DNA of 64,000 nucleotides from Hyphomicrobiaceae bacterium (GCA_008933705.1 WBUN01000026.1:1-64000); one strand, 5' to 3'; shown: positions 15,973-25,429, counted from the stretch's first letter. Made by a program: numbers and translations. Notes: generated by a model from the sequence alone, not told the origin.

Positions 15973-17625
15973 TCACTTCACCGCGGCCGCCGCGGCGCGT
16001 CCGGCCGTGCGCCCCGAGAGGATGCAGCCGCCGAGGAACGTGCCCTCCAGCGCGCGGTAGCCGTGCATGCCGCCACCGCCGAAGCCCGCAACCTCGCCCG
16101 CCGCGTAGACATTGCCGAGCGGCTCTCCATCGGCCTTGAGCACGCGCGCCGCCAGATCGGTCTGCAAGCCGCCGAGCGTCTTGCGCGTCAGCGTCCACAG
16201 GCGCACGGCGATCAGCGGGCCCGCGGCCGGATCCAGGATGCGGTGCGGCCTGGCCACGCGGATGAGCTTGTCGCCCAGGTAGTTGCGGGCACCGCGGATG
16301 GCGGTGATCTGCGCGTCTTTGGTGTAGGCATTGTCGATCTCGCGGTCGCGCGCGGCAATCACGCGCTCGATGGCGGCGGCATCGAGCAGGTTGTCACCGG
16401 TGAGCACATTCATGCGCTTGACGAGATCCTGCAAGTTGCGGTCGACGATGAAGTCCGCCCCCTTCTCCATGAAGGCACGAACCGGCGCCGGCGCCCCGCC
16501 CGACCGGCGCGCGCGGATGACCTTGAGCCAGCTCTTGCTTGTCAGATCGGGATTCTGCTCCGAGCCGGAAAGCGCGAACTCGCGCTCGATGATCTTCTGG
16601 GTGAGGATGAACCAGGAGTAATCGTAGCCCGTCTTCATGATGTGCTCGAGCGTGCCGAGCGAATCAAAGCCCGGGAACAGCGGCACGGGCAGCCGCTGGC
16701 CGCGCGCATCGAGCCAGACCGACGAGGGGCCCGGCAGGATGCGGATGGCGTGATTGGTCCAGATGGGGCTCCAGTTCTGGATGCCCTCCGTGTAATGCCA
16801 CATGCGGTCGCGATTGATGATGTTGCCGCCGGCAGCCTCGGTGATCGCGAGCATGCGTCCGTCGACGTGATCGGGCACGCCACAGATCATGCGCTTGGGC
16901 GGTGTGCCGAAACGCGCGGGCCAGTTCTGCCGCACCAGGTCCATGTTGGCGCCGATGCCGCCGGAGGTGACGATGACGGCCTGTGCCTTCAAGGCAAAAT
17001 CACCGACCACCGCGCGGGAGCTCGGTTGACCGCGCAGGACCTCGCTCGCCTCCAGCACCTCGCCGCGCACACCGTCGACGACCCCGCCGGTCACGGTCAG
17101 CTCGTTGACGCGATGGCGGAAGCGCAGTGAAACAAGCCCCTTGCCGGCGCCTTCGCGCACCCTCCGCACGAACGGCTCGATGATGCCGGGTCCCGTTCCC
17201 CACGTGATGTGAAAGCGCGGCACGGAATTGCCGTGCTCGGTAGCGGTGTAGCCGCCGCGCTCGGCCCAGCCCACGATCGGGAACCAGCGCAGCCCTTGTG
17301 CCTGGAGCCATGAGCGCTTCTCACCCGCGGCAAAGGCGACGTAGGCCTCGGCCCAGCGCTTGGGCCAGTGATCCTCGTCGCGATCGAAGCCGGCGGAGCC
17401 GAGCCAGTCCTGCAGCGCGAGATCGTGAGAGTCGCGGATGCGCAGGCGGCGCTGCTCGGGAGAGTCGACGAAGAACAGCCCGCCGAGCGACCAGAACGCC
17501 TGTCCACCCAAGGATTGCTCGGGCTCCTGATCGAGCAGGATCACCTTGCGGCCCGCGTCGACGAGCTCGGCCGTGGCGACAAGGCCGGCCAATCCTCCGC
17601 CCACGACGATCGCATCCGCATCCAT
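15973..17625 (-). CDS. FAD-binding dehydrogenase (fumarate reductase/KstD-like flavoprotein)
   Basis: Flavoprotein of 550 aa, likely a dehydrogenase acting on a ketone or steroid-like substrate. It has the N-terminal Rossmann dinucleotide motif VVGGGLAGLVATAEL, an internal SSGG-type flavin contact (VIVTSGGIGANMDLV) and the C-terminal FAD motif GGGGMHGYRALEGTFLGGC. The LGGLQTDLAARVL segment also fits the family. The ketopantoate-reductase-like gene lies 49 bp upstream on the same strand. The substrate is not deducible. Confidence 0.8.
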   Translation of the reverse strand: MDADAIVVGGGLAGLVATAELVDAGRKVILLDQEPEQSLGGQAFWSLGGLFFVDSPEQRRLRIRDSHDLALQDWLGSAGFDRDEDHWPKRWAEAYVAFAAGEKRSWLQAQGLRWFPIVGWAERGGYTATEHGNSVPRFHITWGTGPGIIEPFVRRVREGAGKGLVSLRFRHRVNELTVTGGVVDGVRGEVLEASEVLRGQPSSRAVVGDFALKAQAVIVTSGGIGANMDLVRQNWPARFGTPPKRMICGVPDHVDGRMLAITEAAGGNIINRDRMWHYTEGIQNWSPIWTNHAIRILPGPSSVWLDARGQRLPVPLFPGFDSLGTLEHIMKTGYDYSWFILTQKIIEREFALSGSEQNPDLTSKSWLKVIRARRSGGAPAPVRAFMEKGADFIVDRNLQDLVKRMNVLTGDNLLDAAAIERVIAARDREIDNAYTKDAQITAIRGARNYLGDKLIRVARPHRILDPAAGPLIAVRLWTLTRKTLGGLQTDLAARVLKADGEPLGNVYAAGEVAGFGGGGMHGYRALEGTFLGGCILSGRTAGRAAAAAVK

Positions 17626-17674
17626 GGTCGCTTCCTTCCCGCTGTTTCCCCGTACTTGCTTGTACCGCCGCTGC

Positions 17675-18718
17675 TCAGGCCGTGATCTGATCCGGTTGCA
17701 GCCCGGGTGACCCGTCTCCTTCCGTTTCGGCTTGCTTCACCAGCTGGGCGATGCGCTGCGTGAGCGACGCCGACATCGCCGTCTTGGCGGCGAGCGCAAG
17801 AATGGCGCCCTGGAAATGGTCTATCTCCGTGGGCCTGTGCCTTTGCAGATCCTCCCACATCGACGAGCGCGCTTGGGGATCAATGGCCAGCATGCGCCGC
17901 GCCAAGACACGGAAAAGAAAGTCGGGCAGGCGCAGGATGGCAGGGATCATGCCTGGCGCCACGCCTTCGATGCGGGTCGGTCTGATGCCTGCAGCCTTGA
18001 GGACGCCGAGCGCCTCCTCGATCTGCGCTGCCAGCACCAGGCGCCAGCGGCGATCGGCGATCTGCGTCGCCAGCGGTGAACCTGACAGAGCGTTGAGAGC
18101 ATTGTTGAGGTTGAGGATGAGCTTGCCCCAGAGCACGCCCGTCATGTCGCGATGTTCCGCAACCGGCGCGCCGGTTGCATTCAGAAGATCGCGCAAGCCG
18201 GGCTCGCCGGCGGCAATCCTGATCGTTCCGCTGGTGGCGCGATGAAAGCGTGGCGCCCGGCCCTGCACGTGCGTCTGCACGACGTTGAACGGCACCATGC
18301 CGGCAACCAATCGGTGCGTTGCGCCAAGACGCGCGCGCAGGACGTCCATGTTGCCGACCCCGTTCTGCAGGCTGACCACAACGGCTTGGGGCCTGGCATG
18401 GCGGGCGATGACATCAGCCATCTCCGCGGTGGCCCCGCTCTTGACCGTGACAAGGATCACGTCTGCTGGCGCGAGCGCAGCGTCCGGCGCGCTGGAGAGC
18501 GCCAATCGGGCTGGTGCAACCAGCCGGTCGTTGCCGGCGAGATCGGTGATGCGCAATCCATGCGCCGCGATCGCATCGCCAAGCGCCGGCCGCAGCAGCA
18601 AGGCGACATTGCGCCCCGCCAGCGCCAGGCAACCGCCGACATAGCAGCCGATGCTTCCCGCCCCGGCGACGGCGACGCGAGACGCTGCCCCGACCCCGAT
18701 CCTGGACTCGCTTGCCAT
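17675..18718 (-). CDS. Ketopantoate-reductase-family oxidoreductase
   Basis: NADPH-dependent reductase of the ApbA/PanE family, 347 aa. It shows the Rossmann motif VAVAGAGSIGCYVGG near the N-terminus and the catalytic lysine context LWGKLILNLNNALNAL in the second half. The C-terminal region carries the SSMWEDLQRHRPTEIDH motif typical of the family (positions near the end). It may make pantoate for CoA synthesis, but many alphaproteobacteria carry several paralogues with other substrates and no pan genes are nearby. It probably forms an operon with the downstream flavoprotein. Confidence 0.8.
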   Translation of the reverse strand: MASESRIGVGAASRVAVAGAGSIGCYVGGCLALAGRNVALLLRPALGDAIAAHGLRITDLAGNDRLVAPARLALSSAPDAALAPADVILVTVKSGATAEMADVIARHARPQAVVVSLQNGVGNMDVLRARLGATHRLVAGMVPFNVVQTHVQGRAPRFHRATSGTIRIAAGEPGLRDLLNATGAPVAEHRDMTGVLWGKLILNLNNALNALSGSPLATQIADRRWRLVLAAQIEEALGVLKAAGIRPTRIEGVAPGMIPAILRLPDFLFRVLARRMLAIDPQARSSMWEDLQRHRPTEIDHFQGAILALAAKTAMSASLTQRIAQLVKQAETEGDGSPGLQPDQITA

Positions 18719-18786
18719 GGATGATGCATCCGCCTTGCCCGCCCACGTTATACACGCGGGCAGGCGGCCAACGTATAAGATGCAGC

Positions 18787-19296
18787 ATGCCAGCCGATGT
18801 CTCGCTTCCGGCCGAACGTTACGTGCCAGGCCATGGGCGCGCGCCCGACCACGCGTTCTTCGCGGCGATCAAGGCGAAATGCCCGCCCCGCGTCTCCGAC
18901 ATCAATTGGCGCAGCGCGCCGCCCTATCTCTTCGGCTTCGACCTCTACGCCGCAGGATTTTTCTGGGAGGCCCACGAGGTGTGGGAGCCGGTCTGGACGG
19001 CGTGTGCACCCAACAGCAGGGAGCGGGCGCTGATGGCGGGCTTAATCCAGCTCGCCAATGGCTGCCTCAAGCTCGTCATGCACCGGCCCAAGGCGGCCTT
19101 GCGCCTGCTCGGCGAGGCAAGCGGGCAGGTTGGGGAGGCTGGCTGGCCCGCAGGCAGGGTCATGGGCCTGTCGCCCATCGCCCTCCAGCAGGAAATTGCG
19201 GCCTTCGCGGGCGTCGTGCGGGAAGCGGCTGTCGAGCATCATGAGGCGCTGGAAGGCCTGTCGGACCGCCGGCCGGGACTGGATCTCGTGAAGTGA
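18787..19296 (+). CDS. DUF309 domain protein
   Basis: A 169-aa protein with the DUF309 signature FFWEAHEVWEPVW at about residues 58-70 and a following conserved helix (ALMAGLIQLANGCLKLV). The two histidine/glutamate-bearing helices suggest a metal or small-molecule site, but no function is established. It begins 69 bp from the divergent ketopantoate-reductase-like gene. Its stop is close to the boxC promoter region, so it may be read upstream of the box operon. Confidence 0.82.
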   Translation: MPADVSLPAERYVPGHGRAPDHAFFAAIKAKCPPRVSDINWRSAPPYLFGFDLYAAGFFWEAHEVWEPVWTACAPNSRERALMAGLIQLANGCLKLVMHRPKAALRLLGEASGQVGEAGWPAGRVMGLSPIALQQEIAAFAGVVREAAVEHHEALEGLSDRRPGLDLVK

Positions 19297-19297
19297 C

Positions 19298-19326
19298 TTG
19301 CAATATTATGCATCATTGGCTATCAA
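19298..19326 (+). promoter_or_regulatory. boxC promoter region with candidate BoxR operator
   Basis: TTGCAATATTATGCATC (19298-19314) holds two TGCA cores 10 bp apart; another AATAATGCATAAT lies at 19335-19347. A possible promoter, TTGCAA (19298-19303) and TATCAA (19321-19326) with 17-bp spacing, would put the operator over the -35 region. The region is strikingly AT-rich for this genome. Confidence 0.5.
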
Positions 19327-19394
19327 ACTAGAATAATAATGCATAATCCCCAATAGGGGACCTGCTACCATCCGTCGCCGGGAGGACTTTGCGA

Positions 19395-21053
19395 ATGGCA
19401 GAGCGCATCGACTTTCAGACCGAGCCCGCCCGCTATCGCCATTGGAAGCTCAAATTCGACGGCGAGGTGGCCGAGCTCGTCATGGATGTCGACGAGAACG
19501 CCGGGTTGTTCGACGGCTACCAGCTGAAACTCAATTCGTATGATCTGGGCGTCGACATCGAGCTCAATGACGCCATTCAGCGCCTGCGCTTCGAGCACCC
19601 CGAGGTGAAGGTGGTGGTGCTCAAGTCCGGCAAGGATCGTGTGTTCTGCGCCGGCGCCAACATCCGCATGCTGGCGGGCTCCACCCACACCCACAAGGTC
19701 AACTTCTGCAAGTTCACCAATGAGACGCGCAACTCGATGGAGGACGCGAGCCGGCACTCTGGCCAGAAGTACATCTGTGCCGTGCGCGGCACCGCTGCCG
19801 GCGGCGGCTACGAGCTGGCGCTCGCCACCGATCACATCATCCTCGCCGACGACGGCAATTCGACCGTCGCGTTGCCCGAGCTGCCGCTGCTCGCCGTGCT
19901 GCCGGGAACCGGCGGCCTTACGCGAGTTACCGACAAGCGCAAGGTGCGTCGCGATCTGGCCGACGCGTTCTGCACCATCGAGGAGGGCGTAAAGGGCGCG
20001 CGCGCCGTCAAGTGGCGGCTCGTCGATCAGGTGGTGGCGAACTCCAAGTTCGAGCAAACCGTTAAGGACACCGCCAAGAAGCTCGCCGCGCAGTCGGACC
20101 GGCCGAGCGGCGCCGCCGGCATCCGGCTGACCCCCATCGAGCGCAAGCTCGACGACAAGTCCGTCAGCTATTCGTGCGTGAGGATCGACATCGAACGCGA
20201 CGCGCGCCGCGCGACGATCACCATCCAAGGGCCTGCGGCCGCACCGCCCGCGTCCGCTGAGGCGATGGTGGCCGAAGGCGCTGCATTCTGGCCGCTGCGG
20301 CTGGCGCGCGAGCTGGACGACGCGATCCTGCACCTGCGCCTCAACGAGCCCGAGATCGGCGTGCTGATCTTCAAGAGTCAGGGCGAGCCGGCGCAAGTGC
20401 TGGCGTTCGATGCCTTTCTGGAAGCCAACAAGACCCATTGGCTGGCGCGCGAGGTGCTGCACTATTGGAAGCGCGCCTTGAAGCGTATCGATCTCACCTC
20501 GCGCTCCCTGGTGGCGTTGATCGAGCCGGGAAGCTGCTTTGCCGGCACGCTGGCCGAGATCATCTTCGCCTGCGACCGCTCCTTCATGCTGATCGGCAGC
20601 TTCCAGGGCGACAACCGGGTACCGGCGACGATCACCCTCTCGCCCGCCAATTTCGGCACCTACACGATGAGCAACGATCTCTCGCGGCTGGCAACGCGCT
20701 TCCTGGGCGAGCCCGAGAGCCTCGAAAAAGCAAAGGCAGGGATCGGCAAGCCGCTCGAGGCGGAGGCCAGCGAGGAACTCGGTCTTGTCACCACGGCGCT
20801 CGACTACATCGACTGGGATGACGAGGTGCGCATCTTCCTCGAGGAACGCGCGAGCTTCTCCGCCGACGGCCTCACCGGCATGGAAGCCAACCTGCGCTTC
20901 GCCGGCCCTGAGACGATGGAGACCAAGATTTTCGGACGCCTGACCGCCTGGCAGAACTGGATCTTCCAGCGACCGAACGCAGCGGGCGCCGAAGGTGCGC
21001 TAAAGCGCTACGGCACCGGGGTGAAGGCGAACTTCAATCCGGAGAGAGTTTGA
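19395..21053 (+). CDS. boxC: 2,3-Epoxybenzoyl-CoA dihydrolase
   Basis: Opens the ring of 2,3-epoxybenzoyl-CoA with two waters, giving 3,4-dehydroadipyl-CoA semialdehyde and formate. The 552-aa protein belongs to the enoyl-CoA hydratase superfamily with an extended length typical of BoxC. Visible features are the oxyanion-hole segment FCAGANIRMLAGS and the glycine-rich AVRGTAAGGGYELALATDH in the first third, then a second crotonase-like half. GGAGGA sits eight bases before ATG 19395; a TTG two codons earlier is less likely. It is the first gene of a ~13-kb operon and is preceded by candidate BoxR sites. Confidence 0.95.
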   Translation: MAERIDFQTEPARYRHWKLKFDGEVAELVMDVDENAGLFDGYQLKLNSYDLGVDIELNDAIQRLRFEHPEVKVVVLKSGKDRVFCAGANIRMLAGSTHTHKVNFCKFTNETRNSMEDASRHSGQKYICAVRGTAAGGGYELALATDHIILADDGNSTVALPELPLLAVLPGTGGLTRVTDKRKVRRDLADAFCTIEEGVKGARAVKWRLVDQVVANSKFEQTVKDTAKKLAAQSDRPSGAAGIRLTPIERKLDDKSVSYSCVRIDIERDARRATITIQGPAAAPPASAEAMVAEGAAFWPLRLARELDDAILHLRLNEPEIGVLIFKSQGEPAQVLAFDAFLEANKTHWLAREVLHYWKRALKRIDLTSRSLVALIEPGSCFAGTLAEIIFACDRSFMLIGSFQGDNRVPATITLSPANFGTYTMSNDLSRLATRFLGEPESLEKAKAGIGKPLEAEASEELGLVTTALDYIDWDDEVRIFLEERASFSADGLTGMEANLRFAGPETMETKIFGRLTAWQNWIFQRPNAAGAEGALKRYGTGVKANFNPERV

Positions 21054-21061
21054 GGGGTGCG

Positions 21062-21130
21062 CAAGGGGGTCAGCCCCCTGATGGCGCCCGAAGTCCAACG
21101 CAGACCCTGGCTTGGGGGCCTGACCCCATA
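21062..21130. repeat. 69-bp palindromic element between boxC and boxB
   Basis: Begins CAAGGGGGTCAGCCCCCTG and ends TTGGGGGCCTGACCCCATA. Length and arm layout match the element at 1722-1790 inside iorB. Transcribed within the box operon it would fold into a strong stem and could affect mRNA processing between boxC and boxB. Confidence 0.75.
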
Positions 21131-21153
21131 GCCCCACAAGAGGAAACGAACGG

Positions 21154-22605
21154 ATGCCCGAGACAACAAACGTCGACTATTCGACCAAGATCCCCAACAA
21201 CGTCGGCCTGACCGACGACCAGCGCGTGCTCAAGGCGCTGGAGCAATGGCACCCCGGCTATATCGACTGGTGGATGACCATGGGGCCCGAGGGCTTCCAG
21301 ACGTCGGACGTTTACCTGCGCACCGCCGTCAGCATCGATCCCAAGGGCTGGGCCAAGTTCGACTACGTGAAGATGCCCGAGTATCGCTGGGGCATCCTGC
21401 TCGCCCCGCGCCAGGAGGACCGCCAGGTCAACTTCGGCGTGCACAAGGGCGAGAAGGCCTGGCAGGAGGTGCCCGGCGAATACCGCGCCATGCTGCGCCG
21501 CCTGATCGTCATCCAGGGCGATACCGAGCCGGCTTCCGTCGAGCAGCAGCGTCACCTGGGCAAGACCGCGCCGTCTCTCTACGACATGCGCAATCTCTTC
21601 CAGGTCAACGTGGAGGAGGGCCGCCACCTCTGGGCCATGGTCTATCTGCTGCAGAAATACTTCGGCAAGGACGGCCGCGAGGAGGCGGAGGGCCTGCTCC
21701 AACGCCGCTCCGGCGATGCCGACAAGCCGCGCATGCTCGGCGCCTTCAACGAGGCGACGCCCGATTGGCTCTCCTTCTTCATGTTCACGTTCTTCACCGA
21801 TCGTGACGGCAAGATGCAGCTCGAGAGCCTCGCGCAATCGGGCTTCGACCCGTTGTCACGCACCTGCCGCTTCATGCTGACCGAAGAGGCGCACCACATG
21901 TTCGTCGGCGAGACCGGCGTGGGGCGCACCATCGAGCGCACGTGCCAGGCCATGAAGGAAGCCGGCATCGAGGATCCCTACGACATCGCGGCCGTGCGCA
22001 AGCTCGGCGTCATCGATCTGCCGACCATCCAGAAGAAGGCCAACCTGCACTTCTCGCTGTCGCTCGACCTGTTCGGCTCCGAGGTGTCGACCAACGCAGC
22101 CAACTACTACAACTCGGGCCTCAAGGGCCGCTTCCAGGAAACCAGGATCGAGGACGATCACGAGCTCACCAAGGCGTCCTATCCCGTAAGCAAGCTGGTC
22201 GACGGCCAGGTCAAGATGATCGACGAGCCGGCGTTGACGGCGATCAACATGCGCCTGCGCGACGACTACGTCGCCGACTGCGCCAAGGGCGTCGATCGCT
22301 GGAACAAGGTCATCGAGAAGGCCGGAGTGAACTTCCGGCTCAAGCTGCCCCATGTCGCCTTCCACCGGCACATCGGCGAATTCCAGAACGCAAAGGCCAC
22401 GCCCGAAGGCCAGATCTTGAGCGATGCCGAATGGAGCAAGAAGAAGGATCAGTGGATCCCCTCCACGAGTGATGGCGATTTCATCGCCAGCCTGATGACG
22501 CCGTGCTGGGAGAGAGGCAAGTTCGCCCCTTGGATCTCCGCCCCGAAGGTCGGCATCGACAACAAGGCCGGCGATTTCGAGTACGTGAAGATCCACCAGG
22601 CGTGA
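21154..22605 (+). CDS. boxB: Benzoyl-CoA 2,3-epoxidase, oxygenase component
   Basis: Diiron enzyme that adds one oxygen atom across the 2,3 bond of benzoyl-CoA, using electrons from BoxA. The 483-aa protein carries the expected iron ligands in EEGRH (154-158) and EEAHH (244-248). E125 and D216 fall where the other ligands of the characterised enzyme would align with a constant offset. A GAGGA ribosome site precedes ATG 21154. It lies between boxC and boxA in the usual box order except for a palindromic element upstream and a small membrane-peptide gene downstream. Confidence 0.95.
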   Translation: MPETTNVDYSTKIPNNVGLTDDQRVLKALEQWHPGYIDWWMTMGPEGFQTSDVYLRTAVSIDPKGWAKFDYVKMPEYRWGILLAPRQEDRQVNFGVHKGEKAWQEVPGEYRAMLRRLIVIQGDTEPASVEQQRHLGKTAPSLYDMRNLFQVNVEEGRHLWAMVYLLQKYFGKDGREEAEGLLQRRSGDADKPRMLGAFNEATPDWLSFFMFTFFTDRDGKMQLESLAQSGFDPLSRTCRFMLTEEAHHMFVGETGVGRTIERTCQAMKEAGIEDPYDIAAVRKLGVIDLPTIQKKANLHFSLSLDLFGSEVSTNAANYYNSGLKGRFQETRIEDDHELTKASYPVSKLVDGQVKMIDEPALTAINMRLRDDYVADCAKGVDRWNKVIEKAGVNFRLKLPHVAFHRHIGEFQNAKATPEGQILSDAEWSKKKDQWIPSTSDGDFIASLMTPCWERGKFAPWISAPKVGIDNKAGDFEYVKIHQA

Positions 22606-22706
22606 ACGGGCGCCCGCGGGCTGACGGGCGTCGAGCGACGGTATAGTGTAGTACAGTATGGTTGGCTCACGGCTTAACGGGGTGCACGTGTCAGGGAGAA
22701 CATCCC

Positions 22707-22844
22707 ATGGCAACGCGTTCACGCGACCTCATTGCCGTCAAGGCGCGCCAGGGAGAGACCGGGCACGGCGTGCGCTACGTCCTGGGCCTCGGCGTGGCTC
22801 TCGCCGTGCTGGCTCTGACCTTGGCATATGCCCTCGCGCTCTAA
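22707..22844 (+). CDS. 45-aa single-pass membrane peptide between boxB and boxA
   Basis: A 45-aa protein with a basic N-terminus (MATRSRDLIAVKARQGETG), then one hydrophobic helix from about residue 24 to the end. AGGGAGAA lies upstream at a reasonable distance. It resembles small alphaproteobacterial proteins with an ARQG...G..VRYVL pattern whose role is unknown. It sits in the box operon, 101 bp after boxB and 23 bp before boxA. Confidence 0.6.
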   Translation: MATRSRDLIAVKARQGETGHGVRYVLGLGVALAVLALTLAYALAL

Positions 22845-22867
22845 CGTACAGAAGCCGGGGCTGAGCC

Positions 22868-24073
22868 ATGAATGCCCTGGTTCGCCCGTCCGAGCTCAAG
22901 AAGCAGCATCTCATCGACCCCGAGATCTGCATTCGCTGCGGCACATGCGAGGCGACCTGCCCGGTCGGCGCCGTCTCGCACGACGACGTCAACTACGTCG
23001 TCGACGCCGACAAGTGCGAATACTGCATGGACTGCATCGCGCCCTGCCCAACCGGCTCGATCGACAACTGGCGCATCGTCAAGGTCGCCTATTCGCTTGC
23101 CGACCAGCTTGGCTGGGCGGAGCTTCCCAGGCAGGAAGACTTCGGCGAAGCGGCCGCCGCCGCGGTGGAAGCCATCGAGGGCGAGGTCGGCGCCCTGCTC
23201 GAGAGAGCGCACTCGGGCACGGGCGGCAAGCCCGTCGCGCCTGTGACTGCATCCAAGCCCACCGTCAACATCTTCACGCGCACACGTCCGGCCACCGCCA
23301 CCGTTCAGGGCAACTACCGCATCACGGCACAGAACGGCTCGAGCGATGTGCGCCACATCGTGCTTTCCTTCGGCGAGACCTTGTTTCCAGTGCTGGAGGG
23401 GCAGTCGATCGGCATCGTTCCGCCAGGCATGCGCGCAGACGGCAGGCCGCACGATGTGCGGCTCTACTCGGTGGCGTCGGCCCGGGATGGCGAGAAGCGC
23501 AACGCCAACAACCTGAGCCTGACGGTCAAGCGCAGCGAAGGGGGGGTCGCCTCGAACTATATCTGCGACCTCAAGATCGGCGAAAAAGTGCAGGTGACCG
23601 GACCCTTCGGCGCGACCTTCCTGATGCCGAACGACCCGTCGACGAACATCATCATGATCTGCACGGGCACCGGCTCGGCGCCGTTCAGGGCCTTCACCGA
23701 GCGCCGCCGCCGTGCCGCGCCGGGAGCGCCCGGCAAGATGATCATGTTCTTCGGTGCACGCGCACCCGAGGAACTGCCCTATTTCGGGCCTCTGCAGAAG
23801 GTGCCGGAAAGCCTGCTCGAGAAGCATCTCGTCTATTCGCGCCTTCCGGGCCGGCCCAAGGAGTACGTGCAGGACCGCATACGCTCCAGGGCGGGCCGGC
23901 TTGCCGACCTCCTGGGCAGCGAGCAAACACATATCTTCATCTGCGGGTTGAAGGGGATGGAGGCGGGCGTCGACGAGGCCCTCGCCGACGTCTGCCGTGG
24001 CTACAGCCTGGACTGGAGCAGGCTCAAGCCGCAGATGCGGGCAACAGGCCGGTATCACGTCGAAACCTACTAG
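22868..24073 (+). CDS. boxA: Benzoyl-CoA 2,3-epoxidase, reductase component
   Basis: Iron-sulfur flavoprotein passing electrons from NADPH to BoxB. The 401-aa protein has two N-terminal 4Fe-4S motifs with cysteines at 21, 24, 27, 31 and 50, 53, 56, 60. A ferredoxin-NADP reductase module follows: the FAD-binding RLYSVAS motif mid-protein, the NADP-binding [15 protein letters not shown], and a C-terminal YHVETY ending that packs on the flavin. Order and length match known BoxA. Confidence 0.95.
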   Translation: MNALVRPSELKKQHLIDPEICIRCGTCEATCPVGAVSHDDVNYVVDADKCEYCMDCIAPCPTGSIDNWRIVKVAYSLADQLGWAELPRQEDFGEAAAAAVEAIEGEVGALLERAHSGTGGKPVAPVTASKPTVNIFTRTRPATATVQGNYRITAQNGSSDVRHIVLSFGETLFPVLEGQSIGIVPPGMRADGRPHDVRLYSVASARDGEKRNANNLSLTVKRSEGGVASNYICDLKIGEKVQVTGPFGATFLMPNDPSTNIIMICTGTGSAPFRAFTERRRRAAPGAPGKMIMFFGARAPEELPYFGPLQKVPESLLEKHLVYSRLPGRPKEYVQDRIRSRAGRLADLLGSEQTHIFICGLKGMEAGVDEALADVCRGYSLDWSRLKPQMRATGRYHVETY

Positions 24074-24090
24074 GGAGGTCGGAAGAACCG

Positions 24091-24165
24091 TTGCAATTGC
24101 CCTCTTGTCATGCGAGCCAATGCATGGGGAAGGGCATGATCGGCCGGTGGTGCCGGCCGGCATCA
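24091..24165 (+). other. Leader between boxA and the ABC importer
   Basis: The 149-bp gap after boxA holds TTGCAATTGC (24091-24100), another TGCA at an AATGCATG, and a GGCCGG/CCGGCC hairpin. It may be an internal promoter or processing site, but the TGCA match to the candidate BoxR motif is partial and I do not call an operator. Confidence 0.3.
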
Positions 24166-24222
24166 GAGGGACTGGCAGCTCAAGGTGTGCGGCAAAGCTT
24201 GAAAACCCACAGGGAGGGGAAA

Positions 24223-25416
24223 ATGTCCGATATCACCAAAAGTGGCTTCTCGCGCAGGAGCATTCTGAAAAGTGGCGCAGCCGTCGCGGCGGCGTCGACG
24301 ATCCCGACCGGCTGGGCGATCGCCCAGGCCAAGCCGGTCAAGATCGGGTTGATGCTTCCCTATTCGGGAACCTTCGCCAAGCTCGGCGAGAACATCACCT
24401 TCGCCATCGAGCTGCTGATCGCCGAGAAGGGCGGCAAGCTCGGCGGACGCGAGATCCAGATTGTCAAGCTGGACGATGAGTCCAAGCCTGAGAATGCCCC
24501 GCAGAACGCCGATCGCCTCGTCAAGCGCGACCAGGTCGACGTGCTGATCGGCACCGTCCATTCGGGCGTGCAGATGGGTATCCACAAGGTCGTCAAAGAG
24601 AGCGGCACTCTGACCATCGTTCCCAATGCCGGAAACGACGTCATCACCCGCGCGGAGTGCGCCAAGAACGTCTTCCGCACATCCTTCACGAACTGGCAGT
24701 CGGCCTACGGCATGGGCCTCGCGCTCGGCAAGAAGGGCGTGAAGAAGGTGGCGTGGGTGACGTGGGACTATGCAGCCGGCAACGACATGGGCGCGGGCTT
24801 CAAGGAGGGACTCCAGAAGAGCGGCGGCCAAGTCGTCCAGGAGCTCAAGCTGCCGTTTCCGCAGACGACGTTCCAGCCTCTGCTGGCGCAGATACCCGGT
24901 CTCAATGTCGATGCCGTCGGAGCCTTCTTTGCGGGCGGCGCCGCCGTTCAGTTCGTCAAGGAGTACGCCGCTGCCGCCATCAAGGCGCCGTTGTGCGGTC
25001 CGGGCTTCCTGACCGAGGGCACGCTCGCCGCCCAGGGTGCCTCCGCCGAGGGCATCGAGACGGCGCTCCACTATGGCGACGGTCTCGACAATCCCAAGAA
25101 CACGGCATTCCGCAAGGCTTTCAATGCAAAGGCCGGCCGCGATGCCGACGTCTACGCCGTGCAGGGTTACGATGCGGCGCAACTTCTGGCCGTGGGCCTG
25201 GAGGCCGTAAAGGGCAAGATCGAGGACGAAGCGGGGCTCTACAAGGCCATGCGAGCCGCCAAGATCGACAGCCCGCGCGGACCCATCTCGATCTCGCCGT
25301 CGCAGAACGTGGTGCACAATATCTATCTCCGCAAGGCGACTGGCGGACAGAACAAGGTGATCGGCATCGCCGCCGAAAACCTGGCCGACCCGGGCACCGG
25401 CTGCAAACTGACCTGA
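24223..25416 (+). CDS. ABC importer substrate-binding protein, Tat-exported, LivJ-like
   Basis: Periplasmic binding protein of 397 aa for the importer encoded by the next four genes. The N-terminus has a twin-arginine signal, SRRSILK at residues 10-16, followed by a hydrophobic stretch and an AQA cleavage region. The mature part begins KIGLMLPYSGTFAKLGENI, as in type I branched-chain amino acid/amide receptors. Within the box operon the likely ligand is benzoate or a related aromatic acid, as for similar receptors in aromatic-degrading alphaproteobacteria; this is inferred from context. GGGAGGGG precedes the ATG. Confidence 0.9.
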   Translation: MSDITKSGFSRRSILKSGAAVAAASTIPTGWAIAQAKPVKIGLMLPYSGTFAKLGENITFAIELLIAEKGGKLGGREIQIVKLDDESKPENAPQNADRLVKRDQVDVLIGTVHSGVQMGIHKVVKESGTLTIVPNAGNDVITRAECAKNVFRTSFTNWQSAYGMGLALGKKGVKKVAWVTWDYAAGNDMGAGFKEGLQKSGGQVVQELKLPFPQTTFQPLLAQIPGLNVDAVGAFFAGGAAVQFVKEYAAAAIKAPLCGPGFLTEGTLAAQGASAEGIETALHYGDGLDNPKNTAFRKAFNAKAGRDADVYAVQGYDAAQLLAVGLEAVKGKIEDEAGLYKAMRAAKIDSPRGPISISPSQNVVHNIYLRKATGGQNKVIGIAAENLADPGTGCKLT

Positions 25417-25429
25417 CGTCCCTACCCGG

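Noticed and set aside
24091-24100. A fourth BoxR operator before the ABC importer genes
   Set aside because: Only TTGCAAT matches; the second half of the dyad is absent, so it does not meet the pattern of the other three sites.
22828-25416. An 862-codon frame running through boxA into the binding-protein gene
   Set aside because: The part before 24223 is out of frame with boxA and Arg-rich nonsense; only the segment from ATG 24223 has a Tat signal and receptor features.
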